A stretch of 64,000 bases of DNA, from positions 250,583,542 to 250,647,541 of the forward strand of contig CM068375.1 of NCBI GenBank assembly GCA_034769895.1. Reading direction: 5' to 3'. Origin of the DNA: Magicicada septendecula (lineage: Eukaryota; Arthropoda; Insecta; Hemiptera; Cicadidae). How positions within the stretch are numbered: the stretch's first letter is position 1; each line of letters opens with the position of its first letter. The notes below the pieces were generated by a model, which saw nothing but the letters and a program-made list of their open reading frames with translations, was not told where the DNA came from and searched no databases. Position numbers and translations under genes: made by a program. Below are positions 1 through 12,342 of the stretch, piece by piece.

Positions 1-11
1 TCGACAATAAC

Positions 12-239
12 ATGAACATTCTACACGTACACACAAAAGGCCGAAAACTAGACACTCTAGAACAATTAGAAATATACAAACACACAAAAACAAATAAAAA
101 CGACGTCCTAAACGAACAGACACAATTCAAATCGCACGCATTATTCGAACACATCTCACCACACACACACAGCTTCAATCTTTCGAATAACTATCCCGTC
201 GCCAACAAGACGGACAACGCTACCTATGGCAGCCTCTGA
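12..239 (+). CDS. 3' end of a Penelope-like retroelement ORF (partial)
   Basis: A 75-residue open frame with no credible own start; it is probably the C-terminus of a longer protein entering from before base 1. It contains KGRKLDTLEQLEIYKH, followed by NDVLNEQTQFKSHALF. From memory of the family, a pattern of this kind (KGxxLDTLExxEIxK...LNxQ...LF) closes the GIY-YIG endonuclease domain of Penelope-like elements and related retroelement proteins. Neither the GIY-YIG core nor the reverse transcriptase lies in the window. The stop codon falls inside a CTGATGA box that starts a hammerhead-like motif, which fits the 3' terminal region of a Penelope element. Alternative: the tail of another GIY-YIG-bearing retroelement. 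Confidence is moderate because only the last segment is visible. Confidence 0.55.
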   Translation: MNILHVHTKGRKLDTLEQLEIYKHTKTNKNDVLNEQTQFKSHALFEHISPHTHSFNLSNNYPVANKTDNATYGSL

Positions 240-280
240 TGAAGCCTTCTAAAGGTGAAAGCCGGTTTAGGCTGTAAGGT
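222..280 (+). ncRNA. hammerhead-ribozyme-like motif
   Basis: Seen: CTGATGA at 236-242, a stem CCTT/AAGG around loop CTA, then GAAA at 257-260, and a further possible stem GCC/GGC around GGTTTA. Flanking segments ACCT...CAGC (222-233) and GCTG...AGGT (271-280) could pair as a closing stem. The order CUGAUGA-stem-GAAA is the hammerhead core, and such ribozymes are known from the terminal repeats of Penelope-like elements. The fit is imperfect: the outer stem and the third stem compete for two bases and the cleavage triplet is not canonical, so it may be degenerate. Confidence 0.35.
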
Positions 281-3200
281 AAAACTTTACGTTTTTACTT
301 ATAAAAAACTTAGTGTTCCGAGTCGTCAATACTATAGTGATATTTAGTTAAATAACGGACACGTCATGGACAACGAAATCCAAGAATTTAATTCTGGACT
401 TACAAGTTTACATTTTAATTGATACATGCTGTGTATAAACACACTAAAAATAAATATAAAAATAAATCAACAATATATAACACACTTTGATGTCGAAATG
501 TAACAAAAAAAAAATTAATGGTACCCGGTATATTAAATATAAAATACTACTATGCATGTTGAACATCATATATTATCATAATCATACCGTGTTTGGTGTA
601 ATTTTTCTTGGAATTGCACGAAGTTTACAAATAAACTGATGTCAGTAGTTAAATTTTATATTTTGAAGAAGTAGCAATTACTCAATTAGGGCCCCAGTTA
701 TGAGTCACTACCTGCCGGCCGGAGCGGACGCGAGCAGCTGCATTTGTGTGTGTGTGTGTGTACGGGTCTCCTAATCCCTTAGGTGCCACGCGAAAGCGAA
801 TGGCATATAGGATACCTTCTTCTCTCCCCCCCCCCCCAAATTGCACTGTCTTTTGAGCAGTTTTATATTACTTCGTTGCCTTAAAGTTTCTCTCTTCGCT
901 TGTTTTGTGTAACCTTTACACCTTTGAGATTTGCAACCACGTGACTGTAAGCAAAAAACTATAGTAGGGCCTATTATAAAAGATTATAGCGACAGCTCGT
1001 CTTACAAATACTCCACCGTTCAGGGATCGGAAGCATATTGCGGTGAGTTGGTGAACAATACAGTTGTCATACCAACTTGCGGTTGCTTGCTGACTTCAGC
1101 GTCATTCCCCCACCGTTTCGTCGCTGCAGATGCAGGTCTGATAGTCCGGGAACCTTTGCAGTCTTTGGAATAAGAGAAATATTCACACGTATAACGAAAG
1201 TAGACTTAACGGCACTATGTCTGCACCAATCAGATTATTACTTTCTGTGTGTCCTACCTATCATTAGTACAAATCACTTTATCGTTTTCAGTCGACGTGG
1301 ACTCGACTTTGCCACAATTATTATTTGTTCACCAACCGCAGCTTATAAGCTTCAAAGTAACCAGTCTGTCTCAATATGTGCATCAAAGCACATACTATCT
1401 CATTATTCTGCTGTCGGTGTAATGATGTGCACAAACATGACGAACTACGCTGATGAGAGATAAAATCTTAATTACGACCGATAACAATTGCTTTGATTCC
1501 CGGAGTTAACGGATTGAATGTGGGAGTAATAATCCAAGACCGTAACTGGATGACGTCAATCTTCTCCAATGTCTCCATCCGTTGCCCTCTCAGTGTAACC
1601 CCTCACATCCATTCTTCTGAGATCTTCTAGCAATCATCCAACAACCTTATCCTAGGTCGGCCCCTCTTTCTGCTTTTATATACTTACGCCCTCAGGATTT
1701 TCTTTGGCATACGCTGATCATCCGTCCGCTCTAGATGACCTATCCATTGTATTCACTGAGTTATATATTTTATGCAAACATATATAAAATTTCAAATATC
1801 TGTGACATTAAATGATCGCGATATCTCCGACAAAATCAGAAAGCCTGCAATTGTAAAGTTGGTATAACTTTTAACTTGTTGGTTCATCTTTTAACTTAGA
1901 TCGTAGAAACTTGCTAAGAAACGTCTTTTGGATATTCATCGTCTAAGGGACTAAGTTAAGAGTATGTATTCTGCTCGTTTTCGCTCTTCCTACAGAAATA
2001 TAAACAAAAAGTTCTAAACATATTATCCTTAAATAGTAGTAGTAACTACTGTAGGGCCTATATACAAATTTTAAAATAAGATAACTCTATAGACGAGAAA
2101 GAGTTGAATAAATAAATTGAGAAACAACCCAATTTACCATTTTTAACTTCTACCATACTGTAATAATTTTTTATATCTGAGATATGAGTAAAATAAAAGT
2201 TATTTGTTAGATAAAATAGTAATCGATATTTGTACACGCCAAATACCATTCATTCAGTCGTACACCAATCGCGATATTCATAAATTTTGACGTAAGGTTT
2301 CACCGTAGGTTGTAGTCGCGTACTAAGAAACACATTCCAAAAATTAAACGTCTAAAGTGTTAAAAAGTAATTAAATGAATACCATCTTTTGTGCACATTG
2401 TTGGTCTCCCTAAAAGGACGTAAATGTGAAGTTTTGAATATATTATTCTTAAATAATGCCCACAATTAATTTGTATTTTAAATAATTTAACTCTACAAGA
2501 AAAAACAGCTTAAAATCTAAGTTTAGCAATAGCCAATTTAACACTGTGATCATGTTGAAATGTTAGTTGATATTAAGTTATGAGTAAGATCAAAGTTAAT
2601 TTCCTACAAAAGCTAAAATATTATGCCATCTACATATCAATCTATCGATACCCCATCAGTAGCCATTACTTTTTACAAATCTATTTTGTCTTAGACGAGA
2701 CAAAATCACTATATTAGAGACTTCAAAACTGTGAACAAACTCGTCCTAAAAAAAAGTGACTCCGGATGCACCGACATCAAACGAGGTTTGGTGCTGTTGA
2801 TTGTTTCAGAAACGAGACATTGTGCCCTGCAGCAGAGAAACAAGTGAAATTCATAAAGCGTGTGATGGCATCACAGTATCCACTCGTTTTGTCGTGGTGA
2901 AGTTGGGTATACCATCAACTTTCCCCGGCTAGAAGAAAATATCAAGGTTATTCTCAACAACACTGTGTCTGCGTCTGCTTTTAATTCCCACTTCATAATC
3001 AAGCGAGAGTATCAAGAAAACACGTTGTTTTAATGCAGTCTTCTAAATCAATTCTTGGTAGAGACGGATACCAAAAAAAAAAACTACCTTTTTTTTAACT
3101 AACAACATCGTCCTGTGATGATGTCTATTAGACATTACTATACCAATCAATATTTCGTTCTGACGTACCATCTGAGTTCGTTTTCACCCCTCCCCCCAAA

Positions 3201-4380
3201 ATTTCACCTCTATTAGGTATTTCGAATACACCGTACACATGCAAACATTAGAACTTCATATTTCACTACTGAGCGATCGCGTTTCCAAGTCCTTGTTCAG
3301 CGATTAGTCATAAGCAATGTTTGTCTGTCCTTTCTCTCCATCTTCACAGGTAACATCTGATCACTGTTAGCCACTGGTTTCCAACTGGTGGTCCACGAGA
3401 AGCTCGATAGTGGTCCGTGGGACTTTTAAGATGTATGGATAAAAAGCGATATAGTCTAGCTGTCTAGATTATAAAGTAAAATCGAACTGGAAACGGCTGA
3501 AGTAAAGTCGGTTATTTCGTTCGTTTTTTCTATTATTGTCTTTGTTTTGTTGTTTCTTAAACGATAAAAACTTACAGCGGATTAGTTATTAAACTGTAAC
3601 CTTGATGTTAATTGGCAGTATCTCTTTAACATGTCAGATTTTAAAACTGGATTACAATCTTGAAAAGTCTTCATAGGCAACGGTTCCTTTTACTATAAAC
3701 AACAGCCCACCTTCGGTTTCAATGAGAATAAACAGTGGTTGTTATCGTTTATAACTGGGGAACAGATTTATAGGTAAATAAATATTTTGATATTTAAATA
3801 AATATTTCTCATATTTAAGTTACAATTAAATATTTTTCATAATTTGGTAATTAACACATTTTTAACATTTCACTTTATATTTCACATGGTTGATTTTTCA
3901 CTGCATTGCGTTTACATTTGCAAGCCAAATAAGGAAGAGGCCAAAGTATTTCCGGAAATAAGAATAACCTCCACGTGCCATACACAGTCTGACCTAATAT
4001 TGTGTAACTTCTGTGTCATTTACATTAGTTTATTCAATTACCTGCCTCTCGATCATATATAAGGAAGAGATTTCTATTTTATACTCCTGCTCACGTGTCA
4101 GACTAAAGACTTGATATGTATACTATCTGTGGCTATGAAAAATTGACGTAGTTTCATGCTTAAATGGCCCCAAGAATAAACATAAAAAGAATTTGTTTCC
4201 CTATTACCACAGAAAAAAAATGTGACACAACTGGCGACTCGACAATAGTCGAGGAAATTTTTGTAAACAGTGCTGTAGTCACAGTGTAGCGTGGGAGAAG
4301 ACTGTTCATTTCGCAAGCGCTAAACCAACTAACTAACTAATTTTACATCAGTTCTGGTAGTGTTGTCGCGTCACGTACAT
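281..4380. other. no gene seen; AT-rich, short simple repeats
   Basis: No convincing coding sequence. It holds a (TG)n tract at about 745-761 and a C-run at about 826-837. Two stretches, roughly 1990-2230 and 2410-2640, share scattered wording (for example CTTAAATA after a TATTAT block, and ATGAGTAA followed by AAAGTTA), which suggests an old, highly diverged tandem duplication. Around 3371-3425 a CACTGGTTTCCAAC start followed by GTGGTCC repeats resembles an hAT-type terminal inverted repeat, but no partner end was found. Confidence 0.5.
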
Positions 4381-4895
4381 TTTACAATATATGTTCCCTG
4401 GCGTGGAGTAACTTCCTGTAAAACACAACGTATGGTTACTCGCGTGGAGTAACATCCCGTAAACCACAACGTATCGTTACTCGCGTGGAGTAACATCCCG
4501 TAAACCACAACGTATCGTTACTGGCGTGGAGTAACATCCCGTAAAACAGAACGCATGGTCACTCGCGTGGAGTAACATCCCGTAAACCACAATGTATGGT
4601 CACTCGCGTGGAATAACATCCCGTAAACCACAATGTATGGTCACTCGCATGGAATAACATCCCGTAAACCACAACGTATGGTTACTGGCGTGGAGTAACA
4701 TCCCGTAAACCACAACGTATGGTTACTGGCGTGGAGTAACATCCCGTAAACCACAACGTATGGTTACTGGTGTGGAGTAATATCCTGTAAACCACAACGT
4801 ATGGTTACTAGCGTGGAGTAACATCCGTAAATAACAACGCATGGTCACTGGCATGGAGTAACATCTCGTAAATCACAACGCATGGTCACTCGCGT
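4381..4895. repeat. 41-bp minisatellite, about 12 copies
   Basis: The word GCGTGGAGTAAC recurs at 4401, 4442, 4483, 4524, 4565, 4606, 4647, 4688, 4729, 4770, 4811 and about 4851, a constant 41-bp step apart from the last. Each unit carries the spacer CATCCCGTAAACCACAACGTATG. In many units GTTACT precedes CGCGTGG and AGTAAC follows, so each junction is a 6-bp inverted repeat around a 7-base loop. Copies differ by a few substitutions. No coding frame runs through it. Confidence 0.95.
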
Positions 4896-6435
4896 AATAA
4901 CACGTAGAAAAAAGACACCAATTGTCAAAAGTAAATAGCACAGTTTTTACTGTATACCGAGTAACAGTAGTTGTACATCAATTATAATAAACTTAGAGAA
5001 CTGTACAAAAAAAAACTGTAATTGTAACACAATTTGTTTCAAAGTTTGCATCATTTCAAAATCTGTAAGTAGCTTTTGTTATTCCTGTCATAACCCACCT
5101 AAAATAAATAGTACACATCAACTGGCATATGGAAATATATTAATTTATTAAAAGTTGCTAATTAATGACATTTTTAAAAATAAATTAAAACAAAATATGA
5201 TAAGTGCACCATCAAAAATTTTGGGAAATTATAATTTAGTGGGAATGAACCCCTAACCCTCAAACATTTGATCGTCTATAAAGTTGTAACTATCTAAACT
5301 TTTTGCCCACTTACCAAATGCTTACTTACCCCATATTCTGACGAACTCACCTTAATTTCAATACAGAAGATCCCAAATTACACAAAGGTCACCACGATGT
5401 TTTCAGGTTATACATCGAAACCTTAACATTCCTCCTGAACATACACGTTAGTTGATTTTAATTTTACTCCCCTTACTTCAGAAGCTTTCACAGGCTCGTT
5501 TAGGTGAGACTTTGACACAGAAAACAGGTTAAGTTTCGGCGCAATAACTACACTCAACACATGGTTACGGTTATACAAAAATCTGAATTTATTTTCGTTT
5601 AGCTATTCAAAAGTTACTAACCATATTCATTTTTTGTGAACAAATAACTCAATATTGAGCATTCATAATAATTAGTTAAACAATACTAGAAATGATTAAT
5701 TATACTTTAGCAAACCAGTACTTCGCCTCTCTCCCTCTCTCTCTTAAAACCCCCCTAAATTTGAGATCTCCTTACTATTTCTGAATAGTGTATTTTAAGA
5801 AAAGACAAATGGTTATCAAATGTTGGCCAGTCGATCTAGTTTTACGAGTACTTAACTGCTGATGATATTCCAGTTGTTACGTCATCATTCGCAGTTCATT
5901 TTTTTATTAAACACTCCACCAAACGATTTAAAACTGTTATGTACTGTTCACTATTAACTTTTTCCCATAATTAAAGGATTTTACTTGTTGTAATACACTT
6001 ATACAACCAACATTGGTAGGCCTACCCTTAATTTGTCCGCGGACACTTTTAACACAACCGTACAGTATCAAATTGTTCTGTCGACTGCGCCGAATTGGGC
6101 TTGCAAGTTGTATACTATGCCAGCCTGCTACGCATCGGTCACGTGGTTCCCCTGGATCCCCACTGCGTCCCTTGTCTCGACACGTAGAAAATTCTGGAAG
6201 CTAGTCGAAGCCGGAACTGCGTTTCAATATTGGAAAACACGTGGTTCTTTCATGGTTTCAGCGTGACGTCAGACTAATTACAAAAATTCCTTGCCTTATA
6301 TGGTTAGGTCTATTCGTCTTGGGACAGCAATGCACGTCATACACGCTTAGTCACACCATCCAGACTTCTAAATATCCATTTCACCAATGGTTACATAAAT
6401 TGGGAATTATTGAATAATATTAAAAAATGGTTCTG
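4896..6435. other. no gene seen; AT-rich spacer
   Basis: AT-rich sequence without recognisable coding content. Short overlapping frames at 6013-6266 have no recognisable motif and overlap each other in different frames, so I treat them as chance. Confidence 0.5.
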
Positions 6436-6439
6436 CCCT

Positions 6440-8250
6440 TTTTGTTCCATTACAAAGTCTCCACTGTCCTTTGATGGAAGAAATTGGTAAAAATAATGAA
6501 ACTCACTAGAAATTGTAAAGCTGCTTGTAGGTCTTTATATTTTTTTATACTTATTGGTAACAACTCATTCCTTATATAACTTAACTCACAAGGAATATAT
6601 TTGACACTCTCGCGACTTTTCCGACACATGTCTGCTTCTTTGAAGCCATCTTCTTCACAAGATGTCTTGTAAGACACTGTATCTGGTTCATCTTGTCGTA
6701 CCTGAAGATGCACAACTTCAGAAATCAAAAAATTCTCATCATTGTTAGTTTTTTTTAACAAAGTAAGAACAAAAGTTCTTCAAAATTCCAAGTATTTGTC
6801 ATCTCCATATTTATAATGTTAAATTTTGTCTTTATTTATCAATGAAATTTACTGTTGCCAACCTCATGTGTTAAAACAGTCATGGATGGAGTGCCCTTTT
6901 TCTTTTTCTCAATTATCACCATCCACTTCCACATGAGTGTGCCAAATAGTCAATATTTATGACTTATTGTTTCAATATTTTTGAATTTGTTCAATATCAA
7001 AAAATAAGCCATGATGATAAATATATTATGATTCTGTCCAGGTCACTTGTGAGTCCATATAGTTACATGTTTTATGTTGTCATTTACATGTACATCTGCC
7101 CATTTCATAATGGAAGATGATATTTCATTACCCCCTCTGCCTCCTTTTGATTCATCCCACATGAAACAGTGACATTTACCATTTGCTGCATTCAACAGTG
7201 TAAAATTAAATGTCTGTCCACACCTTTCTTAAATAATAAGATTGAGAATGTGTCAGAAAAGGTGTCGAAAGACATTTCTACAAGTCGCCAATCAACACCT
7301 TGAAAATACTGTCAAATTTAGCTTCCTCTTTATCCATTTTTTGCAAGTGATAGTGATTACTAGCGTCAGTCAAATGTTTTTCATATTATGCTTTAAGCAG
7401 TTCAGTTGTTTCTTCTATATCAGAATTTTTGATACTGTCATTGTGTTTATCACAGACATCACATATATCTGTGCTTGACTGGTGAAAACTTAAATTAAAT
7501 CTAATGTTAATTATGTGGCGGTACATCCAACTTTTGCATATTTCTTGGTTTTTATTCTTACACTTTTCTACAAATAACTGATACAGAAATACTGATACAA
7601 ATAAATCAACATTCTACATTTTTTCAATAGACAGATGTGTGCCTAAAAACTTTCTTTCAGTTCTTTCTCTTGAATAACGACTTTTCATATGTGGGAATAA
7701 AAGAAATGTGACTCATTATGCGGTCAACTACTTCTGCTGTTGTCTTATTAGGAGGTGTTTTCCAACCTTTCTGATCTGGCGAGACCATTCCTCCTGTTTC
7801 TAATTTCTTCATGCATTATCAACAACTGTTTACGATATCCATAATGTTGACAAAAAACGTTGTTTTACAAACATTTATATCATTACCATTGAGAGCAAAA
7901 TGATATTTTAAAGATACTTTACGGATTTTGCTCCCATCTTTAGCTCTTCTGTGTTCAACTGAAACTGCTTTTACTTTGGCAGCAATCAAATGGCATTTAA
8001 CATCTACAGATTTTGCTGAGTCTCAATAAAATGTGTGTATTTCTACCCTATTATCAGCTGATTAAAACATTTTAGTCTGCACTGCACGGGGGTTTCATAA
8101 CTTTTCCTGGCATATGTTTATCTGATTTGCTAATGTACGGTAATCCACCAACAATATTTCTCTTTCGTTTATTAGACTTCCATTTTGTTACCTTATGGAC
8201 CATTTTTCTGCTGTTTTTTATTATCATTTTCATTTACAGGTATATCTTCT
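6440..8250 (-). pseudogene. decayed multicopy DDE-like gene of arthropod repeat type
   Basis: Read on the minus strand, interrupted blocks appear in a consistent order. An N-terminal part with KWKSNKRKRNIVGG and KVMKPPC lies near 8200-8100. Then come KISLKYHFALNG-type sequence and DRIMSHISFIPTYEKS (7900-7700). A block WDESKGGRGGNEI follows near 7150-7100, and a C-terminal block YKDLQAALQF near 6520. I recognise this succession from anonymous proteins present in many copies in insect genomes, which look like transposases with an RNase-H-type fold. I cannot name the superfamily with confidence. Stops and frameshifts separate the blocks, so it is dead. The upstream (8250) end is cut by the LTR starting at 8274. 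Confidence 0.4.
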
Positions 8251-8538
8251 ACATCTCCAGTAGGTAGTACAACTGTAACAGTACAAATATCACCGTTTCG
8301 AGACATATTGGGAATATTAACATTTTCTTTAATAAGTGTATTGGGGAAAAGTTATTAGCCAAGGTCAACGATCAAGCAGCTGGAGACAGCTACTTTTAGC
8401 TAAACGAACTCTGAACTTCATTATAGAACGAACTCTAGCGTGACTTCATTTTGAAGTCACGCTACACAACGTCATAAGCCGAGCCCAACATACGTCACGT
8501 TGGAATGCAGGAGTGTCCGCTAACTCGCCGGGACGGCG

Positions 8539-10744
8539 TTGTGCCGAGTCTAAGAAAGATCGGCGCGTATACGGTATTTAACGTATTCGCTAAAGAAAAA
8601 TAGGTTTCGGCTTTTGTGGTGGGAGTTCTGCCGTACTGTTTAACAGAAATACGCACACAATCTACAGCAGTGGTAATTAAGCTGCGCCTGATTGGTGCTG
8701 CACTCTGGCGTTCGCTGCTGATTGTGAGTTGAGAAAAGCCGGAACTGTTTTCTAAAAGCTGTCTTTTGCTGGTCGTTTAACCAAACGCCTCGTGGCATAT
8801 CTTCTCCGACAGAAAGAAGTTTTTAGTTGCACCATCTTCATCTATGGCAGGCTAAACTAACACAGATCTGCGGTAAGTCACGGCAATATGCTTATATACA
8901 TTAATTTAAAGTTATACAAAAGGAATTTGTTTAATAAGTCCAGATATGTATGAAATCAGCTAACCTATCACGCCACGTGGCAAGTTGTGAAATGTGTAAT
9001 TTTGAGTAATTTAAATGCAACTTTTATTGGTAATTATAGTAATACTATATTAATTTCAGAAGTCTTAACTAAGGCACCAGAATTGAGAATAATGTAAAGT
9101 CAGAATAATATGAAATTGAACTAAACTAAATGTTTTCCAAGATAGGGCCATGTGGCCGTATAACCTGTTGCAGAGTGTGTCAAACTTTCATTTTAAGTAG
9201 GCCTAAAGCTGTGTTTAATATTCTATATGGATTTTGGTGCGTGTGAGGTTTCTGGGGGAATTAGTTTTGGGAACTTATCGCTGATAATATTTTGTATGAA
9301 TAGGGTCCCTCCCTGCAAGTCGAGGAACAGCTCCATCCTGAACATGAACATCTAGACTCTCTCTCAACTTCATCTGCTGGAGGAGAATAGCGAGGACGGG
9401 CCACAAACACCCTAACATGTAGACCAGAATACCACAACTTCACACCATGGAATAAATCAGGTGACACCAATCCATATTACTTTTATACAGTGGGATGTAA
9501 CCCACTAGAACCCGTGGACATATAGTCACACTACATCAATGACTTTAATCTTCAAACATTTTAATTGGGTCCCCGGTTAACGGGACAGAATAGTGCGTGG
9601 ACTTGGGGGGGGGAATCTTTTGTACATTTTGTAACTCTGTTTGTATAAACTGTGAGCCCAGAGGTTGGCATGTATCTGTGGCTGCTTACCGTTCAGGCAT
9701 GTAAATTTCTTTCTTGTTTTCAGTAGAAGGGTTACCTTAGTGCTAGTAATTCTATCAATCAACATGTAATTTCACTGGTTAAATTTAGTTTTCATTTTAT
9801 GCATTAATTTCACATTTTTATATTCAGTTTGGGTCATATAGGGATAGAAGTTTCTTTGGTAGTTCAGTCGGGTCACCAGTTTAATCCTGTATAGGTGGGT
9901 TTTCATGCAGACTTGAACATGCTCTTGGGACAGGTTGAGATAGTTGGCACTATCTTGCCTAGGAACATGTCGGCCTTTGGGCCAAATTAATTTTAAAAGG
10001 TTATAAGGCATTATGACACGTTACTGTTTTCAATATTTAACAAAATTTATCATATTTAAATTCTTTTAATTGATTATGATCACTTGTGTGTTTCCTGAAT
10101 TCTAATTATATTAACTCCAAGTCTAAGTGCTCAATGTGGGAGCACTTTATAATAGTATCAGGCATTATGCCAACTCCTGAATTTAGTATGTCCTGGGGCC
10201 ACTGGTGTTACAAACATATATCTTATTATACACTTATAATATGTTATACACATATTAGGTATTAAGACCTTGCAATAGGTGTTACGTGCAAGGATATTTA
10301 TAAATTGTTAATTATGTACCTCATAGGGTGAAAAAGGTGTGGCAAGATTTTAATGATAGAAGTTGTAATTGTCCTGTGTTGTGGAACGTGTATATGTATT
10401 GTATATTCGTGTGTATTTTTTGGGGTTAGATATAGGGCTAAAAGGAGAATATAGAATGAATTTTATATTTATTGATTTTCAAGTAACATTTTTTAAGGAA
10501 AATTTTCTCTTTATTAATTTTTTTAGTAACATTTTTACAGGAGATATAATGAGTTTGTTTATAATACAAGGATTTTATTGGTTGTTAACTTTGTGAGTTT
10601 TAATTGCAAGTCCCGTCTCACTGGATCCAGCGCATTTTTGGCTTCTCTAGGCTTTGGCCTAGTTTTAATTATCTTGTGGCCCCTCTTTAAAAAAAAAAAA
10701 AAAATTTTACAAGTCAATACCATACTTAAAGAGGGGTTACAGCG
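8539..10744. mobile_element. 2.2-kb insertion of unknown type inside the LTR
   Basis: Defined by comparison: the LTR copy at 24707 reads straight through GGCGTCAGCAG, whereas here GGCG is followed by TTGTGCCGAGTC and the LTR resumes at 10745 after GGGTTACAGCG. The GCG trinucleotide is present at both edges (8536-8538 and 10742-10744). I see no terminal inverted repeats, no terminal direct repeats and no transposase. Inside are an A-run (about 10688-10703), a CTGCGGTAAGT word resembling a splice donor (about 8870), and a G-run near 9605. Short frames (9261-9470 minus, 10369-10838 plus) show no known motif. Confidence 0.55.
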
Positions 10745-11179
10745 TCAGCAGTCTGCGCTTGGTTTTATAAAGTCAGTCGCCAACCATCTAGTGACAACGG
10801 ACGTAATTTCGGGTGGGCAGCCCGAGTGTCAAATTTAAGGTTGCCCGCTGACTAAACCCAGTTGAAATTACTCTTGTGCCGTACGGTCACAAAAAAGTTC
10901 CGCGGACAAATTTACGGGCGCGCCCAAATAATTAAAATGTGAAGTGAAAGAAATCAGTTTTTATTTTAAAATAGTATAAAAGGAACTAACAGTTTCGGGT
11001 TGCATGGTGAAAATTACGATGAAAGTGTGTGGGACAAGGTGGAGTCATCTGGACGATTCAGCTACGTAACAAATGGGGGGTAGAACAAAATTTTAACAAG
11101 GGCCAATCAAAATTTCAATATCACTTTTTCTATTTTTTTTTTTTTTTTTTTTTTACTAAAATGGAGATTTCCTAAGGGC

Positions 11180-11181
<2 letters not shown>

Positions 11182-11255
<74 letters not shown>
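11182..11255. repeat. (GT)n microsatellite inside the LTR
   Basis: About 37 uninterrupted GT units. The matching position in the other LTR copy (25387-25410) has only about 12 units followed by a G-run, so the tract expanded or contracted after the copies separated. Confidence 0.97.
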
Positions 11256-11258
<3 letters not shown>

Positions 11259-11340
11259 TATCTCATAAATTTAAGAAGTGCTGGCTTGCGTCTCTTTATT
11301 GATGATTTAAATAAATGTTTTAGTGATCAGCCTTTCTTGT

Positions 11341-12342
11341 GTTAATGATATATATATAGTAACACGGCTTTGTAGCTCCCGTGTTATTTTGCCACACGTT
11401 GGATGCGTCAATTTTGTAATGAACCTCTTTTTTCTTATTTCTGCAAGAGTGTAAAAGTGTCAGAGTGTAATTGGTGTATTGTGTCTTACCAATCCGTTGT
11501 CGCTCGGTAACGTAACTTACGCTGATTGAGTCTGTCGCGAACGTACGAATAACCAGGTATCGAAGTCCTTACCTGAGGTTCACTAGGGGTGTATAAATCC
11601 CGGGTGGCACCAAATTGTTTTATTTTAAACAATTAAAAAATTTAGTATTATCGGCGAGTCAGCTCAGGCGGTGGGGAGAATTCAAACTTGTTCCCGCCAC
11701 TTATCGATTTTTATAATCAAGCCAGCAGTTTGCTGTGTTTACTGCTTGAGCGCTTGCCATCAATTCATAGATGTTCGCTACAATGTACAACATTTATAAT
11801 ACACTTTCCTAATGAAAATAAAACACATTGGTTACACACAGTATTGGTTTATTAGTTAATGGTTATTACTTATTCAGTGACACAGGTTATATTTGGTTTT
11901 TTATATTATTTTGCACCGACAATTAATCTAAGACAATTTTCTCTGGCTTTTGACGAATCGATTCTGAACGTAACAGATACACCATAATGGCGTTTGTCGA
12001 AGTAGTATACAAATATTTTCGTTCGATCGTCTGGATTCTTGAGATTACGATAAAAGGATTAGATGCAATTACAATAATAAAAATACACAACCTTACATTA
12101 TTTCTACTTAAATAATATAACGTGTAGCTATTATTTGTTTTTTTGGAGTGTAGTAAAAGTGTTTCAAAAGTTCGTAAACTAGCAACAGGTTAATTTTATA
12201 AGTTGGCAAATTTTCAGTGTCTTAGTTTTTTATTTAATCTTTGAAAGAGAATAAATTCAGTTTAGTGATAGTTCATAGTACAGTGAGATATATTTAAAGT
12301 GCGTTTTTTCAGAAATTTGGGTAATTTAAATGATACTCAACA
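11341..12342. other. no gene seen; unassigned spacer
   Basis: No coding sequence found. A segment at about 11360-11610 is less AT-rich and ends in GGGTGGCACCAAATTG, which could be an LTR/primer-site junction of another element, but I could not find a matching partner. Confidence 0.45.

Larger units (their letters stand above)
8274..11340 (+). mobile_element. partial LTR of family A, interrupted by a 2.2-kb insert
   Basis: 8274-8538 and 10745 to about 11335 match, in order, the complete LTR at 24707-25494. Shared words are TGTAACRGTACAAATATCAC at the start, CAAGCAGCTGGAGACAGCTA, TTTTGAAGTCACGCTACAC, and GATGATTTAAATAAATGTTT near the end. The two copies stop matching just after GATCA, so this copy lacks the last ~330 bp of the LTR seen at 25500-25828. 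It looks like a solo or truncated LTR inserted into the decayed gene on its left. No duplication of target sequence could be checked because the right end is missing. Confidence 0.75.

Noticed and set aside
1077..1463. 128-codon frame near the window start, overlapping a frame at 931-1173
   Set aside because: No recognisable domain, conflicting overlapping frames, and no splice or repeat context.
3371..3425. hAT-like left terminal repeat (CACTGGTTTCCAAC with GTGGTCC repeats)
   Set aside because: No inverse partner or 8-bp duplication found within several kb; may be a lone fragment.
4381..4895. Regular repeats that might suggest a CRISPR array
   Set aside because: Units are back-to-back 41-bp repeats with no unique spacers, in a eukaryotic, transposon-rich context.
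11360..11620. Possible additional LTR ending in GGGTGGCACCAAATTG
   Set aside because: No second copy in the window and no paired terminal words, so it is only noted in the spacer entry.
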